Source: Anaerolineae bacterium
GTDB lineage: Bacteria > Chloroflexota > Anaerolineae > Promineifilales > Promineifilaceae
Reading direction: 5' to 3'
NCBI GenBank assembly: GCA_020848035.1
Contig: JADLAX010000069.1
Span: 1-64,000, forward strand
DNA: 64,000 nucleotides
The stretch's first letter is position 1, and each line of letters opens with the position of its first letter. Shown one piece after another: positions 42,939 through 50,835 of the stretch. Made by a program: the position numbers and the translations under genes. The notes under the pieces are model-generated. The model did no database searches and was not told the origin of the DNA. It saw only the letters and a list, made by a program, of their open reading frames with translations.

Positions 42939-43532
42939 TTATTCATTTAAGGTGGATGTGACGGGTTGGCGGGAGCGTAAAACGACCACATCGTCGCCAA
43001 ATCGCTCAATTTCGTGGATAGGCACCACACCGGTTTCGGGGAACAATACCCCTTGCCGCGTCTCAATACCGCTTACCGTTTTATCAATGGCCCAGACACG
43101 TACCCCATGCACCTTGCCTACCGTGCCTTCATCGGTTTGAACGGCCGTACTTGCCGACAGCACCTTAACCTCGGGCGAAACACCGTCACGCACAATCTCA
43201 GTCACCATCGGCACCACCGGCAGCGTCGCATACGTGGTATCCAGGTTCACCGCCGCGCCATTGCCGGGCAACGGCCGTTCCGTTTTGGTTTCGCGGTATT
43301 CGTGCAGCTGAGCCACCTCGTCACAAGAAATGGTGAGGTAAATGCCATCGTCGCCAAGGGACGATACCACCGTCAGGGGAACCACGCGCGACCGTTTGAG
43401 CAGCAGCCCGTTTTCTACGATCAGGTCCACCAGTTGCAAGTTATTGGGATTAATCGCCACTTTGCTTAAAGTGCCAAAGGTATCATCCGTACAATGAACC
43501 CTGGCCCCAAAATGAAAGGTTAACTCGTCCAT
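42939..43532 (-). CDS. Protein with two PRC-barrel-like domains
   Basis: 197-aa protein with two PRC-barrel-type beta domains: GARVHCTDDTFGTLSKVAIN ... LVDLIVENGL (about 8-40) and VQTDEGTVGKVHGVRV ... GIETRQGVLFPE (about 130-165). PRC-barrels occur in RimM and photosynthetic reaction-centre H subunits and mediate binding. No catalytic residues are visible. ATG 43532 has a strong GGAGGT 6 bases upstream and is preferred over longer starts. The gene stands alone, upstream of a palindrome at 43642. Confidence 0.75.
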   Translation of the reverse strand: MDELTFHFGARVHCTDDTFGTLSKVAINPNNLQLVDLIVENGLLLKRSRVVPLTVVSSLGDDGIYLTISCDEVAQLHEYRETKTERPLPGNGAAVNLDTTYATLPVVPMVTEIVRDGVSPEVKVLSASTAVQTDEGTVGKVHGVRVWAIDKTVSGIETRQGVLFPETGVVPIHEIERFGDDVVVLRSRQPVTSTLNE

Positions 43533-43641
43533 TTTTACCTCCGCTGCCCCCTTTTCAGGGATAACTGCGCTGCTCATAAGTGACTGCCTGTGTCGCCGCC
43601 CAGCATGAGGCAAACAATAGCAAAAAAGTGAGGCGAGTTGG

Positions 43642-43659
43642 TTTATATCTGGATATAAA
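43642..43659. promoter_or_regulatory. Perfect palindrome TTTATATC-TG-GATATAAA, possible operator
   Basis: Eight-base arms around TG, in an AT-rich patch upstream of the PRC-barrel gene and just after the GNAT gene stop. Size and symmetry fit a dimeric regulator's site. No matching second copy was noticed in the window. Confidence 0.35.
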
Positions 43660-43689
43660 GAGGGGATACAGTTTGCCTGTGCCCAACAC

Positions 43690-44151
43690 TCATCCCAGGT
43701 GTTTGATGAGCTGGAGGCAGGGGTTATCTTCGCCCCAGAGCAGCGGGAACTCTTGCAACGGCCGAAATCCCACAGCCAGGTAGAATTGACGGGTACGGCC
43801 GTAACCCTCATCCGGGTCCTGCGCACTCAGCGTTTTGACCTGCAAAAATTCCACGTTTTGCTCGCGCAAATACGCTTCGCTGGCGGCCAGCAGCGCCCGC
43901 CCGACGCCATGCCGGTGCCAGTCCGGCAAAACAGCCATCACGTGAATTTCGGCAGCGTAGGGCGTGTGTTGTTTGAGGGTGAGGAAGCCCACGGGTTGGT
44001 TGGTGTGGAAAGCGAGGAAGGTGGGGAGAACGGCCGTGTCGGCCACGTACTGCCGGGTGGCGTCTTCAATGCCAAACCAATCCGGCAGCGCCCGCAAAAT
44101 GGGCTCGCACAGGTGGGCCTGGTCCAGCAGTGGCCCTTGAATTTCTATCAT
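43690..44151 (-). CDS. GNAT-family N-acetyltransferase
   Basis: 153-aa acetyltransferase. The acetyl-CoA loop is VLPDWHRHGVGRALLAAS (about 74-91, Q/RxxGxG/A type with HRHGVG), preceded by YAAEIHVMAVLP and followed by FLQVKTLS ... YLAVGFRPLQEF, the usual motif B. The acceptor is unknown; small amines or ribosomal N-termini are common in this family. Ribosome site is weak. An array of palindromes begins 12 bases upstream. Confidence 0.85.
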   Translation of the reverse strand: MIEIQGPLLDQAHLCEPILRALPDWFGIEDATRQYVADTAVLPTFLAFHTNQPVGFLTLKQHTPYAAEIHVMAVLPDWHRHGVGRALLAASEAYLREQNVEFLQVKTLSAQDPDEGYGRTRQFYLAVGFRPLQEFPLLWGEDNPCLQLIKHLG

Positions 44152-44162
44152 ATCTTTTTTTG

Positions 44163-44588
44163 AAACCTGACAGGTTTACAAACCACCCTTAACAGAAAGT
44201 AGCTCTGCAAACAGCATATCTTTTTAAACCTGACAGGTTTTCAGAGTTGCCTTACCGGAAAGTAGCTCTGCAAACAGCATATCTTTGTAACAAAGTAGCA
44301 TCGTAATAAACCTGTCAGGTTTAGCAGCGCAACCTGACAGGTTTGCAAACCACCCTTAACGGAAAGTAGCTCTGCAAACGGCGTATCTTTTTAAACCTGA
44401 CAGGTTTTCAGAGTTGCCTTACCGGAAAGCAGCTCTGCAAACGGCGTATCTTTGTAACAAAGTAGCATCGTAAACCTGTCAGGTTTAGCAGCGCAACCTG
44501 ACAGGTTTACAGAGTTGCCTTAACGGAAAGTAGCTTTGGTAACCAGCAAATCTTTAGGGCAAAGTAGCGTCGTAAACCTGTCAGGTTT
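44163..44588. repeat. Higher-order array of AAACCTG[A/T]CAGGTTT palindromes
   Basis: Eight copies of the near-palindrome (A)AACCTGACAGGTTT, or its CTGTCAGG form, at about 44163, 44226, 44308, 44331, 44393, 44472, 44495 and 44574. Between them lie repeated fillers containing GGAAAGTAGCTCTGCAAAC and AACAAAGTAGCATCGTAA. The whole repeats with a period of about 165 bases, two full units plus a shortened third. The last copy runs into the purB stop codon. Fillers repeat, so this is not a CRISPR array. Confidence 0.9.
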
Positions 44589-45984
44589 GGGAGATCGCCT
44601 CTCTCACGGTTTGGGCAAAGGTGCGGGCACGACGAACGGCCGTTCCCACATGCCCTTCCGCCCGCATCAACTCCTTCACCTGCGCCGCGTCTAGAAACGT
44701 GCCAATTCGCGCATCAGCCAGCAGCAACTCAACCAGGGGATTGGAACGGCCGTCGCGCAGCACCGCCCACGCCTGCAAACTCGCCTCACGAATCCACTCA
44801 TGCCCATCCTGGCGACTGGCCCCGGCGGCCACCAGAGCCATCAACACCCGCTCCGTGGCCGCAAACGGACCGTAGATCGCCATGTTGCGGCCAATCGCTT
44901 CCTCATCAATCACCATCTCGGCCACCAGGCGCGTGGCCCGGCGCAGCAGTTCATCGGTCGCCAAAAAGCCTTCGGCCTGGAACAGCCGCCGGTTAGCCGA
45001 ATCATCCAGGCTGCGCTCCAGGATCGCCTGGCTGGCGTTGTCCCAGGCCACCGCAGGCAGCCCGGCCACGTAGCGCGCCAGCGAGCAGATGTTCTCCGTG
45101 TTGATCGGATTGCGCTTAAATGGCATCGCCGAAGAGCCAACCTGCTTCTGACCAAACGGCTCGGCCCACTCGCCAAACGGCGGCGACTGCAAGATGCGAA
45201 AGTCCAGGGCAAATTTGTGCAGCGAGGCGGCAATCCCGGCCAGCACCTGCTGCACTCGCAAATCCTGCTGACGGGTGTACGTTTGTGTAGCGATGGGGAA
45301 ATACGGCAGCTCCAGCACCGCCATCGCGGCTGCTTCCATTTGCAAGGCGTCCATCCCGGTGCCCGCCAGCATCTCGTCGTAACCTGCCTGGGTGCCGACC
45401 GCCCCCTTCAGCCCTTTGCCCCGGAGATTGGTGATGAGAGATTGGAGATTTTTGTAATCTTCCAATAAGTCTTGGGCATAAACAGCGAAGCGATAGCCGA
45501 GGGTGGTGGGTTCGGCGGGCTGGATGTGGGTATGGGCCATGGTGGGCAGAACGGCCGTATCCTCAATCCTTTCCGCCAGATTTGCCAGCAACTGTTTCAG
45601 CTGATTTTGCAGCAAAACGGCCGCTTGCCGCAGCCGCAGCACATCCACATTGTCCGTGATGTCCGCGCTGGTCGCCCCCCAATGAATGATGCCGCCGCCC
45701 ACCGGGCACTGCTCGGCAAAGGTGCGAATTTCGGCCATCACGTCGTGGCGTGTCTCTTTTTCAATTTCCAGGGCGCGTTCAATATCGATTTGCCCGGCGT
45801 GGGCCTGCAAATCAGCCAGCTGCGCGGCCGTAACCAGCCCGGCCTGGTGCTGCGCCGTGGCCAGCGCCACCCACACCTGCCGCATCAGCCGCCGCTTGTT
45901 CTGCTCCGACCAGATCTGGCGCATTGCCTCGCTGCCATAGCGCCAGGTGAACGGAGAAATGAAGGTGTCGTGTGTAAAGTTCAT
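44581..45984 (-). CDS. purB: Adenylosuccinate lyase
   Basis: 467-aa fumarase-superfamily lyase acting twice in purine synthesis (SAICAR and adenylosuccinate cleavage). Family signature GSSAMPFKRNPINTEN (about 280-295), His residues in MAHTHIQPAEPTTLG (about 158-172) and IIHWGATSADITDN (about 98-111). Start ATG 45984 (MNFTHDTFISPF) is chosen: longer in-frame starts would pass through a GC-rich inverted repeat. The stop TGA is made by the first bases of the palindrome array. guaB lies upstream on the same strand, separated by 94 bases, forming a purine pair. Confidence 0.93.
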   Translation of the reverse strand: MNFTHDTFISPFTWRYGSEAMRQIWSEQNKRRLMRQVWVALATAQHQAGLVTAAQLADLQAHAGQIDIERALEIEKETRHDVMAEIRTFAEQCPVGGGIIHWGATSADITDNVDVLRLRQAAVLLQNQLKQLLANLAERIEDTAVLPTMAHTHIQPAEPTTLGYRFAVYAQDLLEDYKNLQSLITNLRGKGLKGAVGTQAGYDEMLAGTGMDALQMEAAAMAVLELPYFPIATQTYTRQQDLRVQQVLAGIAASLHKFALDFRILQSPPFGEWAEPFGQKQVGSSAMPFKRNPINTENICSLARYVAGLPAVAWDNASQAILERSLDDSANRRLFQAEGFLATDELLRRATRLVAEMVIDEEAIGRNMAIYGPFAATERVLMALVAAGASRQDGHEWIREASLQAWAVLRDGRSNPLVELLLADARIGTFLDAAQVKELMRAEGHVGTAVRRARTFAQTVREAISQT

Positions 45985-45996
45985 AGTGTTGCAATA

Positions 45997-46074
45997 ACCC
46001 CCACCCTGGCCCTCCCCCTGGCAGGGGGAGGGAATTCGGCTCCCTCTCCCTCCGGGAGAGGGCTGGGGTGAGGG
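45997..46074. repeat. GC-rich inverted repeat, CCCCACCCTGGCCCTCCCCC family
   Basis: Two nested hairpins: CCCCACCCTGGCCCTCCCCC...GGGGGAGGG, then CTCCCTCTCCCTCCGGGAGAG...GGCTGGGGTGAGGG. Shares its first words with the hairpin at 32629. Lies between guaB's stop and purB's start. Confidence 0.7.
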
Positions 46075-46078
46075 AAAA

Positions 46079-47572
46079 CTACCGCCGCACCTGGTAGTTG
46101 GGCGCTTCTTTGGTAACCAAAATGCCGTGCGGATGGCTTTCCAGCAGCCCGGCGTTGGTGATGCGAATAAAGCGGGCCTTCTCGTGCAGTTCTTGGAGGT
46201 TGGCCGCACCCACGTAGCCCATGCCGGAACGCAAACCGCCCATCAGCTGGTAAGTCACATCGGCCAGACTGCCTCGATAGGGCACCTGCCCCTCAACGCC
46301 TTCCGGCACCAGCTTGTCGCGGTCGGCGCGCACGTTGCGGCCAGCGGTCACGCCGCTGCCATAGCGATCCGCGCCGTGGCCCTGCATGGCCCCCAGGCTG
46401 CCCATGCCGCGATACACCTTGTAGCGGCGGCCTTCGTACAAAATGATGTCACCGGGGCTTTCCTCCAAACCAGCCAGCATCGAACCAAGCATCACCGCAT
46501 CGGCCCCGGCAGCCATCGCCTTGACGATGTCGCCGCTGTACTTGATGCCGCCATCGGCAATGCAGGCCACGTCGTGTTTGTGGCACTCGGCAGCGCTTTC
46601 GAGAACGGCCGTTAACTGCGGCATCCCTGCGCCAGACACCACCCGCGTGGTACAAATTGAGCCTGCGCCAATGCCAACCTTTACCCCGTCCGCGCCCGCT
46701 TGCACCAGGTCGCGCACCCCTTCGGCGGTGGCCGCATTTCCGGCAATGATGGGCAATTTGGGGTAGCGATTTTTGGCTTCGCGCAAGGTTTGCAGCACCA
46801 GGGCGGAGTGGCCGTGGGCTGTGTCGATGACCGCCACATCCACCCCTGCCTGCACCAGCAGTGCCAGCCGGGCCAGACCGGATTCACCCACCCCAATCGC
46901 GGCGGCACAGAGGAGACGGCCGTTTTCGTCCGACGCCTGCATGGGGTAGTTCACCTTCTTCTGAATGTCCTTAACCGTGATCAGCCCCTTCAAATAACCA
47001 GCTTCATCCACCAGCGGCAGCTTTTCAATGCGGTGCCGATGCAAAATCTCCTTGGCTTCCTCCAGCGTGGTGCCTACTTTGGCCGTCACCAGGCCGTCGC
47101 TGGTCATAAATTCGGAGACCAGCTGCGGCCCAGGTTCCACAAACCGCGTATCGCGGTTGGTCAAAATACCCACCAGCTTGCCATCCCGGTCGGTGATGGG
47201 CACCCCAGAGATGTGGTAACGGCTCATCAGCACCTCGGCATCAGCCAGGGTGTTGTCGGCGCGCAGCGTCACCGGGTCCACAATCATGCCCGCTTCAGAG
47301 CGCTTCACCTTGTCCACCTCTTCCGCCTGCTCCTCCGGCGACAAGTTGCGGTGAATCACACCAATGCCGCCCAACCGGGCCAGGCCAATCGCCAGCCGCG
47401 CTTCCGTCACCGTGTCCATCGCCGCCGACAGCAGCGGGATGTTCAGATACAAATTACCGGCCAGGCGGGTCTTTAAATCCACGTTGGCCGGTAAAACTTC
47501 AGAGTATCCGGGGGTCAGCAGCACATCATCAAACGTGAGCGCCAGGGCACCTACTTTTTCAGCAATTTCCAT
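46079..47572 (-). CDS. guaB: Inosine-5'-monophosphate dehydrogenase
   Basis: 497-aa NAD-dependent enzyme converting IMP to XMP, the first step of GMP synthesis. Front: ALTFDDVLLTPGYSEVLPA; a CBS pair at about 100-220 (ADAEVLMSRYHISGVPI, AKEILHRHRIEKLPLVD); the catalytic Cys loop GIGAGSICTTRVVSGAGMPQL split over about 300-320; GSMLAGLEESPGDIILYEGRRYK and the flap region RGSLADVTYQLMGGLRSGMGYVGA. Full length, good AGGAG upstream of the ATG. It is followed by purB on the same strand. Confidence 0.97.
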   Translation of the reverse strand: MEIAEKVGALALTFDDVLLTPGYSEVLPANVDLKTRLAGNLYLNIPLLSAAMDTVTEARLAIGLARLGGIGVIHRNLSPEEQAEEVDKVKRSEAGMIVDPVTLRADNTLADAEVLMSRYHISGVPITDRDGKLVGILTNRDTRFVEPGPQLVSEFMTSDGLVTAKVGTTLEEAKEILHRHRIEKLPLVDEAGYLKGLITVKDIQKKVNYPMQASDENGRLLCAAAIGVGESGLARLALLVQAGVDVAVIDTAHGHSALVLQTLREAKNRYPKLPIIAGNAATAEGVRDLVQAGADGVKVGIGAGSICTTRVVSGAGMPQLTAVLESAAECHKHDVACIADGGIKYSGDIVKAMAAGADAVMLGSMLAGLEESPGDIILYEGRRYKVYRGMGSLGAMQGHGADRYGSGVTAGRNVRADRDKLVPEGVEGQVPYRGSLADVTYQLMGGLRSGMGYVGAANLQELHEKARFIRITNAGLLESHPHGILVTKEAPNYQVRR

Positions 47573-47620
47573 CGTGTTTTCTGCTCCTCATTTTTTGCAC
47601 TATGTTTGCATTTTTTGCTT

Positions 47621-47708
47621 GTCATTCCCGCCCCACGCCTTCGCGGGGGCAGGCTGCGGGAATCCACTCTGGTGAGCAAGATGGATACCCGCCTTCGCGG
47701 GTATGAAA
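47621..47708. repeat. GTCATTCCCGCC...GCGGGAATCCA repeat
   Basis: Palindromic element with CGCGGGGGCAGGCTGCGGG centre and the perfect hairpin ATACCCGC-CTTC-GCGGGTAT at its right side. Confidence 0.65.
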
Positions 47709-47796
47709 CTTTCTCTGGTTAGATTGAAAACTGCAAAGATAGTGTTTTTGTAGAGGCAGGTCGGTTATGAATTAAAAATAAATTTGGGCAATAAGT

Positions 47797-47915
47797 TTGT
47801 CATGCTGAGGTCCTCCGAAGCAGCCCGCCCGCTTGATACTCAAGAATACTTTGGTTCAGCTTAAGCGCTTGCTCTGTGTGCCTGGCGGGATTCTTCGCTT
47901 CGCTCAGAATGACAA
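47797..47915. repeat. TTGTCATGCTGAGG...CAGAATGACAA terminal-inverted repeat
   Basis: 119-base element with imperfect inverted ends (TTGTCATGCTGAG and CTCAGAATGACAA). Its layout is MITE-like. Similar repeats are common between genes in many bacteria. Confidence 0.65.
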
Positions 47916-47980
47916 AATCACATGCCCCTGATTATTTTCTTAAACTACCAAATCCTATCTCTACAAGCCATAAAACAAAA

Positions 47981-48030
47981 CCGAGCTTGCTAAAGTGGCC
48001 ATTAAAAGAATGGCTTTTTAACAAACTCGG
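47981..48030. terminator. Hairpin CCGAGCTTGCTAAA...CAAACTCGG
   Basis: Arms of about 22 bases with G-U tolerant mismatches, centre CATTAAAAGAATG; possible terminator on the minus strand for lgt. Confidence 0.55.
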
Positions 48031-48079
48031 CTGCAAACGTACAGATTTGTTTTGAAACGCGTCGCCGTGGGTGGGAGCG

Positions 48080-48148
48080 GTAATTGGTAAACCGTAAACG
48101 GTAATCGGTGGTCGGCCCGGTTACGGTTTACCGATCACCGACCACCGG
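48080..48148. repeat. Word hairpin GGTAAACCGTAAACGGTAAT...
   Basis: GGTAAACCGTAAACGGTAAT and complementary TTACGGTTTACCGATCACCG words directly after the lgt stop. Confidence 0.6.
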
Positions 48149-48150
48149 CT

Positions 48151-49071
48151 TTAATTGCGGCGTGGCTTGGGCTTGGCAGGCCGCCGCCGCTTGTTGCTAA
48201 TCGCTTCGGGCAGCCGATCCATCTTTTTCAGCACCAGCCAGACGCCCACAAGGGCAATGACAAAGGCGGCCAGCATCGAGTAGGTGAGGAATGAATCACC
48301 CAGGCTCGGCTGGTCGGGCCGGAAAAATTCAATCCAGGTGCGGTTGCCACCCCACCAGACCAGGAAAAGGCCAAAAAGCGTGCCCGGTTCCCATTTGTCG
48401 CGGAAGCGGGCATTCAGCCAGGTCAGCAGCAAAAAGCCGACAAACAAGGCAATTGATTCGTACAAAAAGGTGGGATGGAAGCGCGTTTCTGCTGGATAAA
48501 CCGACAGATCGCTGTATTGAGCAATGCGGAACTGCGGCTCGATGAGCAAACCCCAGTTGGTGCCGGTTGGTGGGCCATACAGCTCCTGGTTGATGAAGTT
48601 GCCCCAACGGCCGATTGCCTGAGCCAGCAGCAAAGCCGGACCGGCCACATCGGCGTAGTGCCAGAACTTAAGCCGCCGCCAGGAGATATAAAACCAGCCA
48701 ACCAGCGCCGCTCCGGCAAAACCGCCCAAAATGTTCACGCCACCCGCCCGGAAGTTGATCACGTCCCAAAAGGAAGCGTACTGAGCACCATCAATCACGT
48801 CCAGGATGACGTAGGTGAGGCGGGCAAAGATGTACCCGGCAAAAACAACCAGAATCAGCCCATTATAAAATTCGTCAATCGCCTTGACGCCCAGCTCCCG
48901 CTTTTGCAGCTCGCGGGCGGCCCACCAGGCACCCAGGGCAATGCCAATGACGATGATGATGCCATACCAGAAAATTGGCAGCGTTTCGCCCAGGCTGGGG
49001 AACCAGTTCTGTAAAAAGCCGGGGATCGGTATCTCAAAGGCGACCCGATCTATGTTGATTGCATCAAACAT
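48151..49071 (-). CDS. lgt: Prolipoprotein diacylglyceryl transferase
   Basis: 306-aa membrane enzyme that attaches diacylglycerol from phosphatidylglycerol to the lipobox cysteine of prolipoproteins. About seven helices; the conserved Lgt stretch is LLAQAIGRWGNFINQELYG (about 143-161) with Arg and Asn residues, preceded by GGFAGAALVGWFYISWRR and followed by HPTFLYESIALF. This window alone encodes at least six likely substrates. A GAGAGGAAA site precedes the ATG. Stands alone between two repeat regions. Confidence 0.95.
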   Translation of the reverse strand: MFDAINIDRVAFEIPIPGFLQNWFPSLGETLPIFWYGIIIVIGIALGAWWAARELQKRELGVKAIDEFYNGLILVVFAGYIFARLTYVILDVIDGAQYASFWDVINFRAGGVNILGGFAGAALVGWFYISWRRLKFWHYADVAGPALLLAQAIGRWGNFINQELYGPPTGTNWGLLIEPQFRIAQYSDLSVYPAETRFHPTFLYESIALFVGFLLLTWLNARFRDKWEPGTLFGLFLVWWGGNRTWIEFFRPDQPSLGDSFLTYSMLAAFVIALVGVWLVLKKMDRLPEAISNKRRRPAKPKPRRN

Positions 49072-49120
49072 CTTAATTTCCTCTCTCTTATGAATGTTCG
49101 GTTCGTTGCTTTTTGTTTTT

Positions 49121-49189
49121 GGCCACAGAGGGCACAGAGAATTATGAGGTTAAACACTTTCCTCTTATCTCTCTGTGTCCTCTGAGGCA
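49121..49189. repeat. Inverted repeat, GGCCACAGAG word family
   Basis: GGCCACAGAGGGCACAGAG and complementary CTCTCTGTGTCCTCTGAGGC between the sulfatase stop and the lgt start. Related to 22690-22754. Confidence 0.65.
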
Positions 49190-49192
49190 AAT

Positions 49193-50782
49193 TTAGTCGA
49201 TGTAACCCAGCGCACGCAGGCGGCGGGTCATATTTTCGTCGATGTCTATCTGGCTGCCAGCGGCGGCCTGGGTTTTCTGTTGGGCTACGGCCGTTCCCAC
49301 CCGCACCAGCTCTTTTTGCATTGCTTCCACCAGGGACGGCCGTTCTGCCAGCAAGTTCACTGATTCTAACGGATCATCCGCCAAATTAAAAAGCTCATCC
49401 ACCTTTTCGTCAACCTGGATCAGCTTGTGGGTGCCCAATTCGGCCGTTTCCGCGCCCGTTTGCTGCACCACCGAACGCCGTACCGCCAGGCAGCGGCGGC
49501 TTTCCAGCAGCTCCGGCTGGCGCTTTTCAATCGCCTTCACAAAGGTCAGCGGCGGGTAAACTTCGCTGTAGGCCACCCCTTGCTCCGGATCACGTCCGGC
49601 GACCGTGTTGGCCAGCGTCAGACCGTGCACCTGCACCGGGTCCAGTTTGGCCGACTGCGGCAAACGTCCCGCCGCGTCTAACATGGTGTGGAAAACGCGC
49701 CGGGTGCTGACCGGCGTTTCCACGCGCATGGGTTGGGCAAACCGGGCCGGCCACTGCATCAGCAGCGGCACGTGCAGCAGCTCCTGGTAAGCCACAAAGG
49801 CATGCCCCACAAAACCATGATCGCCCAGCCCATCACCATGATCGGCCACGATGATGGTGAGTGTGTTTGCCGCGTTGGCCCGCTGCTTGAGCAGGTTGAA
49901 CAGCTGGCCCAGGTAGGCGTCCTGGTACGCCACTTCGGCATCGTACAAATCGTTGAGCACCTGGGCTTCTAGCGCATCCAGCGGCTCGGCCAGCGGGGCA
50001 GCCCAGCGGTACGCCTCGCGGTTCCAGCGGCGCATGATGGTGCGTGCCTCGCGGCTGCCCAGCAGGTACGGCGCTATTTTGTCAATGAATTTGGTAGGCG
50101 GCGTAAAGGGAAAGTGAGTTTCCATCAGGTTGAGGAAGAGGAACAACGGCCGTTCCCCACCGTCCTCCTCCCGCGTTTGTAGAAAATGGGTCAAATCCCG
50201 CACCGAGCGCTCGTTTTGCCCCTTAAAATTGGCCACCCGCGACCAGATCGGGGTGAACCAGGCATTCAGCGAGAGGCGGAATGCCAGGTCCGATTGGCCA
50301 AAAAAGTTCTGGATGGGGTACGAAATACGGCGCAAAAATTGAGTGTATCTTTCGATCAGGCGGCGCAGCGGCCGGGGCAGCGTGGACGAATCACTGGGCA
50401 TACTGGGGATCGCCCCGCCGTAGTTGTAAAACGTCTGGAAGCCGCGCTTAAAGCCGTTGTTGAGAATGCCCACCAACGGATTGTTGCAAAAGGCCACCGT
50501 CTGGTAGCCAGAATCACGCAGCAGTTCAGCTAAATGCGGCCGTTCCCCAGACAGGCTCTGTGACGACTGGGTCACCTGGTGCGCCGTGGGGTACAACCCG
50601 GTAAACATGGAAGCGTGGCTGGGAATCGTCCACTGCGCCGGGGAAATCGCCTGCTCGAAAAGCACGCCCTCGGCGGCAAATTGGTCTAGATTAGGGGTAA
50701 TTGCTCGGGAGTGACCGTAGCAGCCCAACCGGTCGGCACGCTGCGTGTCCAGGACGATGAAGATAATGTCTGGTTGATTCAT
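49193..50782 (-). CDS. Sulfatase/alkaline-phosphatase-superfamily hydrolase with Thr at the nucleophile site
   Basis: 529-aa metallohydrolase of the arylsulfatase type. Metal Asp in IIFIVLDTQRADRLGCYG (about 8-25), nucleophile region AQWTIPSHASMFTGLYP (about 56-72), second metal site TIIVADHGDGLGDHG (about 308-322). The C/S-x-P-x-R formylglycine signature is absent; its place holds W-T-I-P-S, so a Thr probably acts directly, as in LtaS-like and phosphonate monoester hydrolase-like members. Substrate may be a phosphodiester or phosphoglycolipid rather than a sulfate ester. No leader is seen. Start at ATG 50782; a TTG six codons earlier is weaker. Confidence 0.82.
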   Translation of the reverse strand: MNQPDIIFIVLDTQRADRLGCYGHSRAITPNLDQFAAEGVLFEQAISPAQWTIPSHASMFTGLYPTAHQVTQSSQSLSGERPHLAELLRDSGYQTVAFCNNPLVGILNNGFKRGFQTFYNYGGAIPSMPSDSSTLPRPLRRLIERYTQFLRRISYPIQNFFGQSDLAFRLSLNAWFTPIWSRVANFKGQNERSVRDLTHFLQTREEDGGERPLFLFLNLMETHFPFTPPTKFIDKIAPYLLGSREARTIMRRWNREAYRWAAPLAEPLDALEAQVLNDLYDAEVAYQDAYLGQLFNLLKQRANAANTLTIIVADHGDGLGDHGFVGHAFVAYQELLHVPLLMQWPARFAQPMRVETPVSTRRVFHTMLDAAGRLPQSAKLDPVQVHGLTLANTVAGRDPEQGVAYSEVYPPLTFVKAIEKRQPELLESRRCLAVRRSVVQQTGAETAELGTHKLIQVDEKVDELFNLADDPLESVNLLAERPSLVEAMQKELVRVGTAVAQQKTQAAAGSQIDIDENMTRRLRALGYID

Positions 50783-50835
50783 AAACTCTATTCTATCCAC
50801 TCACCACAGCAGAACCAACCAGACTTATGAAAATG

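Larger units (their letters stand above)
47573..48150. other. Repeat-filled intergenic region between guaB and lgt
   Basis: 578 bases without a gene. It holds, in order, a GTCATTCCCGCC...GCGGGAATCCA repeat with the hairpin ATACCCGC-CTTC-GCGGGTAT (47621-47708), a long element starting TTGTCATGCTGAGG and ending CTTCGCTCAGAATGACAA (47797-47915), a hairpin CCGAGCTTG...CAAACTCGG (47981-48030), and a word hairpin next to lgt (48080-48148). These are standard dispersed intergenic repeats stacked in one gap. Confidence 0.7.

Noticed and set aside
44163..44588. CRISPR array
   Set aside because: Palindromes are spaced irregularly, the material between them is itself repeated, and no cas genes are near.
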